64,000 bases of DNA from positions 1-64,000 of the forward strand of contig CAYFLR010000024.1 in the NCBI GenBank assembly GCA_964343805.1, read 5' to 3'. The translations under genes and the position numbers were made by a program. The DNA is from CAYFLR01 sp964343805. GTDB lineage: Bacteria > Bdellovibrionota_B > Oligoflexia > CAYFLR01. Of this stretch, positions 18,169 to 26,081 are shown piece after piece (position 1 is the first letter of the stretch; every line of letters starts with the position of its first letter). Below the pieces are notes generated by a model. The model made no database searches, was not told where the DNA came from, and was given only the letters and a program-made list of their open reading frames with translations.

Positions 18169-20166
18169 TTGAACTCAAACAGTCTTTTAAATAAATTTGT
18201 ACAAAGCTTTCAAAAAGCCATTCAAATGGAAATGGAAGCGATGCAAGAACGGTTAGGATCCTTTGAGATATCACTCAATCAAGGTATAAAGGATCAGAAC
18301 CCATCCAAAAACGGTCTTCACAAATATCACTTTTCACTTCCTTATCCTGAGCCGAAACTCTTTGCAGGAACCCAAGCCACAATTAAAGAGCACGGCAATA
18401 AAATTCTAGTGACGGTGACCGAGGTAGAAGATCTTAACCTCACCCTCACTACAAGTACCTTGATAGATCTTTCCCTATCTCAACCTAAATTATATATTTA
18501 CCCTTGGTTTATCTATAAAGAATTGATTGACCAATTGGAGAACCTTCTCTCTTCAAAGGATCATTTTATTGATCATAGTCTAAGACTCTTTGGCAAACTT
18601 CCCATAAATACTTCAAACTCCACTACTATAAAGAACAAACAACTCAACAAAGATCAATGTCAAGCCATAGAGAGTGCATTCAAAAATAACCTTTGCTTTA
18701 TCTGGGGACCTCCAGGAACTGGAAAAACCACCACCTTAGCTCACCTCCTAATCGAGTTGTTTAAAACTAAGCAGAGCATCCTCTTAACCTCTCACACCAA
18801 TGCGGCAATAGATCAAGCGCTGGCAAGTATTTATAAAATAGGCGGATACCAAGAAGGAGTTGTGAGAATAGGTCATACTGATGCCAATACTTACGGCATG
18901 GGATTCAAAGAGATAAAACACCACATTCAAGAGCAGCACTCCGCTACTTTGGGCGATTTGGATTCCCGACTTAATAAAAATCAGGGAGTGCTTCAAGTTG
19001 CTTATGAACTCATCAATCAAATCAGAGAGAAAAATCAAAGTAATCAAATGTCTCTCTTTGAAGAAGCCAAGACAAAACCTTTAAGCGAACTTAAACTCTC
19101 TCAAATCTTTGGTTCCAGACGGGCTAAAAAGTTACTCGCAGGTTCAATCTCAGTACAAAAAGAGGCGCTGAGTCATCGCTATGATCGACTTAAATACCAA
19201 GCCGAGTTAATGCGAAAAAGGATAGCCGCCATAAAGTTAAGTATTAAAGAAAAAATAGCTCAGATAATTCCTGAGGCCAAGCTGCTCATAGCTACTATGA
19301 CCCATATGTACATTCAACCAGGGCTCAAAGATTTACGTTTTGATACTGTCATAATTGAAGAGGCAGGGATGGCCATCCTCCCTTCTTTATTTTTTACTGC
19401 GAGCCTTGCTAAAAACAAAGTTATTGTGATTGGAGATCCCAAACAGCTTCCTCCTGTAGTTCAGTCCAACCAAGATTACGTCCATAAAGCCATGGGGCGC
19501 AGCATTTTCCATATTGCCAATCCAGATCTAGCAAATGCTCCTAATCTGGCTATGTTACAAACTCAGTATCGAATGCACCCCACCATATGCCATTTAGTGA
19601 GTGACCTTTTTTATGATGGTAAGTTAGAAAGTGAAACCCTTTCCAAGAACTTAGAGCATCTGGCCAGTTCTCCCCCTGAAGCGGGAAACCCTCTGGTACT
19701 TATGGACACAAAAGGAAAAACTACCTGTCAAAGTAGTCCGAGCGGATCTCGCTCCAACTCAGAAAATGGAAAGCTTTGTATTGATTTAGTTCAACTAATT
19801 ATAAATTTTGATCCAGAGATAGAAGTTGGAATAATTACTCCCTATGTGGAGCAGGCTAAAAATATCAACCATCTACTCAAAAAACATCCCCACCTGCATA
19901 CCCAAGTGGAGTGCAGCACAGTCCACCGCTTTCAAGGGAATGAAAAAGATATCATTGTCATTGATACGGTGGATAGCATGCCTTTACCTCCTGGCAAACT
20001 CTTAACCGAAGGAGCCTTTCCCAGGGTAGCCCCTAATTTAATCAATGTCAGTATCTCAAGAGCCAAAGGAAAGTTGATTTTACTTGCAGATGTAAATTAC
20101 TTTGCGTCTAAAGCAATGCATTCAACCTTGAACCAAGTTCTACAGTACATGCTAAAAAATCGGTAA
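18169..20166 (+). CDS. UPF1-like superfamily 1 helicase
   Basis: 665 residues from a TTG start, the first start codon after an in-frame TGA; a later ATG is possible. All SF1 helicase motifs are visible in order: Walker A WGPPGTGKTTT, motif Ia LTSHTNAAID, motif II IIEEAGMA, motif III GDPKQLPPVV, motif IV QYRMHP, motif V VHRFQGNEKD and motif VI NVSISRAKGK. The DEAG-type motif II and the wide insertion before it place it in the UPF1/AAA_11-AAA_12 group (DNA/RNA 5'-3' helicases). It stands alone, followed by an A13 homopolymer at 20180-20192. Confidence 0.85.
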   Translation: MNSNSLLNKFVQSFQKAIQMEMEAMQERLGSFEISLNQGIKDQNPSKNGLHKYHFSLPYPEPKLFAGTQATIKEHGNKILVTVTEVEDLNLTLTTSTLIDLSLSQPKLYIYPWFIYKELIDQLENLLSSKDHFIDHSLRLFGKLPINTSNSTTIKNKQLNKDQCQAIESAFKNNLCFIWGPPGTGKTTTLAHLLIELFKTKQSILLTSHTNAAIDQALASIYKIGGYQEGVVRIGHTDANTYGMGFKEIKHHIQEQHSATLGDLDSRLNKNQGVLQVAYELINQIREKNQSNQMSLFEEAKTKPLSELKLSQIFGSRRAKKLLAGSISVQKEALSHRYDRLKYQAELMRKRIAAIKLSIKEKIAQIIPEAKLLIATMTHMYIQPGLKDLRFDTVIIEEAGMAILPSLFFTASLAKNKVIVIGDPKQLPPVVQSNQDYVHKAMGRSIFHIANPDLANAPNLAMLQTQYRMHPTICHLVSDLFYDGKLESETLSKNLEHLASSPPEAGNPLVLMDTKGKTTCQSSPSGSRSNSENGKLCIDLVQLIINFDPEIEVGIITPYVEQAKNINHLLKKHPHLHTQVECSTVHRFQGNEKDIIVIDTVDSMPLPPGKLLTEGAFPRVAPNLINVSISRAKGKLILLADVNYFASKAMHSTLNQVLQYMLKNR

Positions 20167-20264
20167 AGTTCTGATATAAAAAAAAAAAAAACACTTAAAG
20201 TTTGATTTTCCTTATCCGAGAAAAGGATGCTAGCTTTTTAATTTTCTATTTTGCAGGAGGTGTT

Positions 20265-22592
20265 ATGAAAAGTTATCTTATGTTGCTCACTTTATTACTG
20301 GCTTTCTTTATAGCTTGTAATGACAATTCAACCACTTCTTCTGACACTCCGAAAGCGGATAAAGAAGAGAAGAAAACAGATGAGGATAAAGACGAAGAAA
20401 AGGAAGAGAAAAAAGATAAAACCGAGAAAGTGGTGGATGTGGGAGGCGAAAAGAAAGTTATTAATACTGACGTCAAAGCCATGCCACTTGTTTCCGCTCT
20501 TTCCATTGCTTCCCCAGTAAAAAGTAACACTCGGAATGCCTCGCTGGTGATTACCGAAGCGGTGAAATCTGCTGATGGTTTTATGAAAAAAGTGATGGAA
20601 GCCTACACTCAAGATGTGGATTCAGTAGAAGCAGTAAAAATTGCAGATAAGGATGAAAACTGCTTTACCTTCTTAGAAGACCCCATCTCAGAGCAAGGCT
20701 ATTATTACTATCAAGACACCCTCTGTGGTGAGTACCTCTGGTCCTTTGATTATGTTTCTGACAAAGGCGAAGTCTCTTGTTTTAAAGGGGACCTCAGAAT
20801 GAGAATCGATGAGGCCAACTATCAGCTTAAGAAATCTAGAGAGCTGTTAGAAGCTATGAAGTGTATGATCTCTAAACAGGATACTAACTTCAAAAAGGCC
20901 GGTGACAAAATCGATCTCAAAGGTGACATCCAAGCCCAGGTGGATGAAGTGCTCGATGAGGATTCCTATTCTTATACCACCATGGCCAATTTAGTTAAAA
21001 ATGGCAATGACAATACCGCCGGGTATGGGTACCATGATACTTATGAACAATGTGTCTATCAATGTGATACCGAAATCTTATATGAAGATCCTGATCTGGA
21101 TCTATACACCACTCCCTATGAGAGATGCCTCAATATCTGTGACGTTTCTTACCTTGATTACGGCAGTTATAACGGCAATATGAACAGTGATATGGTCTAT
21201 GACAGCTACTGGGATCATCAAGACTACTACTACTCCAGCGGTTATGATGACTACGATGATATCTGGGATATTTACAATGATCCTGATTTTGACTACGGAT
21301 TTGATTGGGGCGATTACACTATTGAATCCAAGGTTAAGAAGGCTTACATTGAAAGACTTCCCAACGATATTTTCCGCGATGGTGATGAAAAAATCAGCAC
21401 CTTTGGCGAAAAGTATGCTCCCAAACTGGTGGTTAGTGAAGAAGAGAAAAAGAGAACCGTGCGCCGTTTTAAAAGTGTGCTAGAAGTGGTCATCACTTAT
21501 AAATCCAATGGCTATTACTTAGAAGAGACTTATTCATTAGAAGCCACCACGGGTTTCACAGGTTTCCACACTCCGGACAATCTAGCTGATGATGTATCTT
21601 CTGGAAACATTGTACTTTGGCAAACATTTGCTTCAGCAGATTCTAGCAACACTTCCATGGTGGAAAGTGAATACCGGGTAGTGAAAGTAAAAAGAGATGC
21701 AAATAAAACCCACAAGCAGAGTAAAGCCAAAGTGGAGACCAAAGGAATTGATGAAATTGTAATGGCAAGGATCTCTCGAATTGATTCTCAAGACTATCAT
21801 GAAGAGAATTGGGAAATTGATGATTGGGGTAATGTTTATCCGGTGGGAGGATACACCGATTATTATCAAGACCTAAATGACATTTACTTTGTAAAGAAAG
21901 CCAATGGCAGTGGTAATATTAACTTCACCACCAACTCCTACAATCAGTTTTATGGAGAATACAGTGAATACAAAGAGATTCGTGATGGAACCTGGGAAAA
22001 AGATGGATCCGGTTGTATGACCCTCACAATTGAAGCCGAGGACACCTATGCTGAATTCTTTGGGGATTTCTCAGAAGAGAAACAAAAAGAGTGTTGGGAC
22101 AAAGATGGCTTAGTAACCCTGACCCAACAATCCGGGTACTTATCCCGTCCAACTTACAATCCCTATGATGAAGATATCGTCTATCCTGAATTTTATGGTG
22201 AAATTCCAGATGAAGAGGGATACTACGAGTATAATGGCCATGATTGGGCAGACGACGGCTATTGGGATGTAGAGATGGAATACGAATGGGACTGGGAGTA
22301 TTTTGAGCCCGATTGGAGAGCTCCTGATTATGATTCTTATGATTTCTGGTTTAGATACTGTGATCAAACTCCTGTAGGCAATGTAGAGCCAGATCCAGGA
22401 TACTGCCATGGAATGCCAGGATATGAATATCTTGAGGAAGATTATTATTATGATGTCCATGGATACGTAAGCGAAGATGATTATGATTACTACTATTGCG
22501 GTGAGTGGGATGATGAATGTAGTGTCTCTGAAGCCACTGGCGTTAAGAGTGTAAGCCATTCCAGTAGTTCTTCTTCCAGTGACGATCTTTAA
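20265..22592 (+). CDS. Large acidic Tyr/Asp-rich lipoprotein
   Basis: The start at 20265 is chosen because of GGAGG six bases upstream and the lipoprotein signal it creates (LLLAFFIACNDN); an upstream TTG would add a useless extension. About 775 residues. After a Lys/Glu tract the chain is dominated by Asp, Tyr, Glu and Gly, with clusters such as DYYYSSGYDDYDDIWDIYND and EDDYDYYYCGEWDDE, ending in a Ser run. The pattern suggests an exported acidic surface or matrix protein that could bind calcium. No catalytic domain is seen. A strong terminator follows at 22603. Confidence 0.75.
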   Translation: MKSYLMLLTLLLAFFIACNDNSTTSSDTPKADKEEKKTDEDKDEEKEEKKDKTEKVVDVGGEKKVINTDVKAMPLVSALSIASPVKSNTRNASLVITEAVKSADGFMKKVMEAYTQDVDSVEAVKIADKDENCFTFLEDPISEQGYYYYQDTLCGEYLWSFDYVSDKGEVSCFKGDLRMRIDEANYQLKKSRELLEAMKCMISKQDTNFKKAGDKIDLKGDIQAQVDEVLDEDSYSYTTMANLVKNGNDNTAGYGYHDTYEQCVYQCDTEILYEDPDLDLYTTPYERCLNICDVSYLDYGSYNGNMNSDMVYDSYWDHQDYYYSSGYDDYDDIWDIYNDPDFDYGFDWGDYTIESKVKKAYIERLPNDIFRDGDEKISTFGEKYAPKLVVSEEEKKRTVRRFKSVLEVVITYKSNGYYLEETYSLEATTGFTGFHTPDNLADDVSSGNIVLWQTFASADSSNTSMVESEYRVVKVKRDANKTHKQSKAKVETKGIDEIVMARISRIDSQDYHEENWEIDDWGNVYPVGGYTDYYQDLNDIYFVKKANGSGNINFTTNSYNQFYGEYSEYKEIRDGTWEKDGSGCMTLTIEAEDTYAEFFGDFSEEKQKECWDKDGLVTLTQQSGYLSRPTYNPYDEDIVYPEFYGEIPDEEGYYEYNGHDWADDGYWDVEMEYEWDWEYFEPDWRAPDYDSYDFWFRYCDQTPVGNVEPDPGYCHGMPGYEYLEEDYYYDVHGYVSEDDYDYYYCGEWDDECSVSEATGVKSVSHSSSSSSSDDL

Positions 22593-22602
22593 CTAATTGA
22601 TT

Positions 22603-22630
22603 AGGAGGGAGAAATCCCTCCTTTCTTTTT
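22603..22630 (+). terminator. Rho-independent terminator after the acidic lipoprotein gene
   Basis: An 8-bp perfect stem, AGGAGGGA/TCCCTCCT, closes a GAAA loop and is followed by TTCTTTTT. It lies ten bases after the TAA of the 20265-22592 gene. MITE-like element C begins immediately after its T tail. Confidence 0.8.
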
Positions 22631-22780
22631 CTTTGTACGCGGAGAATTGGTGTTTTCTACTCGCTGTTATCTATAAATAGGGCTATCCCTTTGATTTCAG
22701 AATTTTACCCATCTGCTTCATAAACAAATAATAGTTATAAGGGGTTGAAACAATTTAACACCAATATTCCGCTCACAAAG
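22631..22780. mobile_element. 150-bp MITE-like element C
   Basis: The left end is CTTTGTACGCGGAGAATTGG and the right end on the other strand is CTTTGTGAGCGGAATATTGG; both continue TGTT. Length is exactly 150 bp as in A and B. The core shares only TTACCC at the same offset with element B and is otherwise different. No ORF and no clear target duplication. It is inserted between a terminator and the last codons of the LysR-type gene, three bases from its stop. Confidence 0.65.
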
Positions 22781-22783
22781 TTT

Positions 22784-23662
22784 TCATATCCCTATTTTTT
22801 TTAATAAATCAAATAGTTCCATGAGTTCGGGATCACTCTTTCTCTTTTTTAAAAGGCAGCACCAGAGTTCATTTTGATAATTTAAACAGTCGGGAAACAT
22901 ATTAATCAACTTTCCTTGAGTAAGATGATCCTCAACCAAATGTTTGGGGACCACCGCCCCACTGGGATTGGTTAGAACATAGTTAATGATACCTTCTATT
23001 CCTTCAATGAAAGCTAGATTCTCTACTTTAAAATCACTGGTTTTCAGTTGATCGTAATTCCTTTCTTTCCAGGTGCTAAACAAACGGTTCTCTTCACTCA
23101 TATCAGCCATAGGCAAAGTTAACCCTTGAGTAAGGCCTTCTGGATTCAGACGGTGATTTATGACTAAAATCATTTGATCCTTATGAATACAAAATGAATC
23201 TACTTCCCGCTCAGAAAGAGGGGTCGAAACCAAAGCGAGATCCACCTTTCCACTTTTTAATAAGGGATTACTAAGATGCGAATTCCCATAGTTAAAATTG
23301 AAGTTGATAGGCCAATTCAAGGATTTTTTTATCTTTTCAGTTTTAGATATAAAAACATGGTTTATAAAAGCGTAGGGACCCACGATAGACACTTTACGAA
23401 CAGCTTCTCCTTCAGTCACTTTTTTGATCTCTGATTCCAAAGAGGCCATTGGATTTGCGATGGCCTGATAAAAACTTTTTCCTACTGGGGTTAAATTGAA
23501 AGAGTTATTCACTTTGTGTACTAACTTAAGCCCGAGCTCATCTTGCAATATTTTCATTTGTTGACTCACAGCTGATTGAGTCACATACAATTGCTTTGCT
23601 GCCATACTGAATGACTTTTTTTCCGCCAGAGTTTTAAAAATCTTCAATCGATTCAAATCCAT
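22784..23662 (-). CDS. LysR-type transcriptional regulator
   Basis: 292 residues. The N-terminal winged helix-turn-helix is typical (FKTLAEKKSFSMAAKQLYVT, QSAVSQQMKILQDELGLKL). The rest is the periplasmic-binding-like effector domain (about 90-290). LysR proteins bind DNA and respond to a small co-inducer. It is divergent from the secreted nuclease-fold gene at 23759 with 96 bases between, the common arrangement for a LysR regulator and its target, so that gene is the likeliest target. The effector is unknown. Confidence 0.9.
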   Translation of the reverse strand: MDLNRLKIFKTLAEKKSFSMAAKQLYVTQSAVSQQMKILQDELGLKLVHKVNNSFNLTPVGKSFYQAIANPMASLESEIKKVTEGEAVRKVSIVGPYAFINHVFISKTEKIKKSLNWPINFNFNYGNSHLSNPLLKSGKVDLALVSTPLSEREVDSFCIHKDQMILVINHRLNPEGLTQGLTLPMADMSEENRLFSTWKERNYDQLKTSDFKVENLAFIEGIEGIINYVLTNPSGAVVPKHLVEDHLTQGKLINMFPDCLNYQNELWCCLLKKRKSDPELMELFDLLKKIGI

Positions 23663-23758
23663 AAGTTTCTCTTAAAATATTTTTAAATTTAATTAATTTG
23701 ACTAATACAACATCTCACTTTATTTTCACCCATAAAGCAATCAAAAAGGAGAATAAAT

Positions 23759-24613
23759 ATGGTTAAAATTTTGGGAATAATCTTGCTCATTAACCTAGGG
23801 GTTATACCTCTCTTACAGGCCAGAAATATCACGATCACAACCTTCAATATAAAACTCTACGGAATTGGAGGAGAGTGGGCTGGAACTCCCGAAGATGAAT
23901 ATCGTGATCCTTGGTTACAAGAGTTCCTAGGTCAAGTGGGGTTCAATTCAGATGTGATTCTTTTTCAAGAAATTGTGGATGTGAACCGACTACAAAACCT
24001 CATGGGAACTAACTATAACTGCCTTTCCTACTTCCATCCCAGACCGAAACACCAGAAAGTCGCACTCTGCCATAAAACCACTTTTGGCTTTGTCAAAGAA
24101 GTAATTGATGACAATTTCATAATAGAAGAAGTGGCACTCGGAAAATACCGTCCGGCCTTGTGGGGAGTATTAACTGATAACAAAAAGATTCCACTTATGC
24201 ATATTGTTGGAGTTCATCTCAAAGCCCGACCGAGTAGTGCAGCCAAAAGAGATAAGCAAATGGAAATAATAAGTAAAAAGATCGGTGAATTGAATGACCA
24301 ACTACCAATCATAGTCCTAGGGGACTTTAACTCATTTGATCAAACAGGGGATGAGCAAATGATCCAAGAGTGGTTACGACCTCACTCTCTTATCCCCATG
24401 GAGATCGAGGGAAATAACACCTATATAACCTGGCAGTATCAAAATAAATTTGATCACATTTTTGCATCAGAAAGCCTCACTCCAATCCGACCAGTTCAAA
24501 TTTCAGGTCCATGCAATAACGAAACTTTAAAGGGAATTCGTTTCAATGATGTGCCCTTCTATAATCGTTTTATTTCTGACCACTGCCCCCTTAGCATCTC
24601 CTTTATTCTTTGA
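23759..24613 (+). CDS. Secreted endonuclease/exonuclease/phosphatase family protein
   Basis: 284 residues with a Sec signal peptide (ending LLQARN). The DNase I-like fold motifs are present: TTFNIKLYG, the catalytic Glu in ILFQEIVD, GVHLKARP, GDFNSF, KFDHIF and SDHCPL. It probably cleaves extracellular or periplasmic nucleic acids or phosphodiesters. AAGGAG precedes the ATG. The last codon (CTT) and the TGA stop belong to the end of the insertion sequence that begins at 24608, so the original C-terminus may have been slightly different; the catalytic domain is complete. Confidence 0.85.
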   Translation: MVKILGIILLINLGVIPLLQARNITITTFNIKLYGIGGEWAGTPEDEYRDPWLQEFLGQVGFNSDVILFQEIVDVNRLQNLMGTNYNCLSYFHPRPKHQKVALCHKTTFGFVKEVIDDNFIIEEVALGKYRPALWGVLTDNKKIPLMHIVGVHLKARPSSAAKRDKQMEIISKKIGELNDQLPIIVLGDFNSFDQTGDEQMIQEWLRPHSLIPMEIEGNNTYITWQYQNKFDHIFASESLTPIRPVQISGPCNNETLKGIRFNDVPFYNRFISDHCPLSISFIL

Positions 24614-25895
24614 GCGCGGAGAAATGGTGTCATGTTTTTAAATCCCCTTGTAGGGTTTTACACACATCTGAGGATACTTATTTTGCCTCTTGTAATATGT
24701 GAGCCATTCGGAAGAAAGTTTGACTCGCTGAATGCTTTTACGACAAGAAAAGAAACTCTTAAAGTCAAGTAGCCGATCGGTGAGTTTTAGATACATTGCA
24801 GGTGACATAGTATTACTCTTTGGATCTCTCTTGTGCTTCTTGGTAAATTTCGGCCTAAAAAAGTTTTTGTAGGTGGAATAGAGCATGAATTTGTCAATCA
24901 TTCCGAAATGGTGTTTGGCAAAACTGATGGTTTCCCTTTTAAAAACCGCTAGATTCTGCCTCGTAAGCATGTCCATATGATTGACTGCAAAGAGAGGATT
25001 ATTGAAATTACGATATTGGGTAGATGATGTTGTCTGATGCTTGATAGCTCCCTTTAAATCTATGTTAACCGTTTTTTTATACTGATAATGCTTATCAGAG
25101 CATACATGAAGAAAGCTATCTTTTGGAACTTGATCTAACAGTCTTCTAAAGAGCAGGGTGGTATTAGTTCTAATAGCATGACTAGGATATTTACCATACT
25201 TTTTTTCCAACCATTTTTTCTTTTTAAGTTGATGTTTGGACATTCTCCCCTTTCTGTTCATTGGAGCAAAGCCAAAATCATACATAAATAGACTCTTTTT
25301 ACCAATGGCGTGATTAATATTATTTATGTCATATTGGCTCTTAGCAAAGTTTTCAAGGCCATCGTAAACAATAGGTTCTTTTAATACCAAATCTTTGGTG
25401 TAATGAGCATGCTCGAGGTAACACCACCTTGACATCTTAGAGATCCTACCCCTTACCATAGACTCTGAAATTCCTAATCTCCGAGCAATCTCTCTATTTG
25501 ATAGCCCAGTAACAAGACTTATAAAAATGGATTCATTCAGACCTTTTTTATGTTCCCAGTACTCCAAAGAAAAAAAATGCTCGCTGAATTTCTTGCCACA
25601 ACCTTTACAAACCAACCGTTGAACCTTTCCCCCATTTTTTGGTTTGTAAAAACCCGATTTATGAAACCAATTTCCTTCTGGGTTGAGGTGATTTTTACAT
25701 TCTATGTTAGGACAGTACATCATATTAATGGTTATCAGCAAAAACCGGGCCATTAATTGATTTCCCATAAACATTCATTATCACAAGGGTTAGTACCAAT
25801 GTATGACTAAATTAAAACGTATCAAAGGTGTCCTAATATGAGACAGGTCGTCCAAAAATTGAACTTAAGTTGACACCATTTTTCCCCTCACAAAG
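24608..25895. mobile_element. Insertion sequence with zinc-ribbon transposase
   Basis: 1288 bp bounded by imperfect 24-bp inverted repeats: CTTTGAGCGCGGAGAAATGG on the left, and CTTTGTGAGGGGAAAAATGG on the other strand at the right, both continuing TGTC. It holds one minus-strand transposase gene filling most of its length. The ends closely resemble those of the three 150-bp elements in this window. No target duplication is obvious at this copy (CCTTTATT against AAACTGTA). Confidence 0.75.
24638..25774 (-). CDS. IS1/IS1595-like transposase with zinc ribbon and HTH
   Basis: 378 residues. The N-terminus carries a zinc ribbon (CPNIECKNH and CKGCGKKFS), followed by a helix-turn-helix (LSNREIARRLGISESMVRGR) and a DDE-type catalytic region. 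Candidate acidic residues are the Asp in IVYDGLENFA and the Asp in HVCSDKHYQY. The third position lies in NPLFAVNHMDMLTRQN and appears to be Asn, as in some IS1595-type enzymes. The block R-x-T-x3-K (KRETISFAKHH) follows, as in IS1-like enzymes. Several starts are possible (MFMGNQ or MMYCPN). The gene looks intact, so the element may still be active. Family placement is by motif only. Confidence 0.75.
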   Translation of the reverse strand: MFMGNQLMARFLLITINMMYCPNIECKNHLNPEGNWFHKSGFYKPKNGGKVQRLVCKGCGKKFSEHFFSLEYWEHKKGLNESIFISLVTGLSNREIARRLGISESMVRGRISKMSRWCYLEHAHYTKDLVLKEPIVYDGLENFAKSQYDINNINHAIGKKSLFMYDFGFAPMNRKGRMSKHQLKKKKWLEKKYGKYPSHAIRTNTTLLFRRLLDQVPKDSFLHVCSDKHYQYKKTVNIDLKGAIKHQTTSSTQYRNFNNPLFAVNHMDMLTRQNLAVFKRETISFAKHHFGMIDKFMLYSTYKNFFRPKFTKKHKRDPKSNTMSPAMYLKLTDRLLDFKSFFSCRKSIQRVKLSSEWLTYYKRQNKYPQMCVKPYKGI

Positions 25896-25972
25896 AAACT
25901 GTAATTACACTAATTTATTTTTTACCATTTACAAAATCACACCCCGATTCTTAGTATTTTCAAATATTTACC

Positions 25973-25999
25973 TTGACTTTTTTGTCCAGTTATTATAAA
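25973..25999 (+). promoter_or_regulatory. Possible sigma70 promoter of the DEAD-box helicase gene
   Basis: TTGACT and TATAAA are separated by 15 bases, slightly short, about 85 bases before the ATG at 26082. The 307-base stretch 25775-26081 otherwise holds the right end of the insertion sequence (to 25895) and nothing else that I can identify. Confidence 0.35.
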
Positions 26000-26081
26000 A
26001 GACCTCTATTCATCGTCGGATTGAGCCGTATCACTGTTCCATTTGGCAAAGTATCTTCACCCTTGAAACCATAGGACAAGC

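Noticed and set aside
20320..20612. Short frames on both strands within the acidic lipoprotein gene
   Set aside because: They are by-products of the GAA/GAT-rich coding sequence and have no starts or ribosome sites of their own.
22631..22780. Element C as a terminator of the LysR gene
   Set aside because: The inverted ends are 100 bp apart and lack a T run in the right place; they match the mobile element ends instead.
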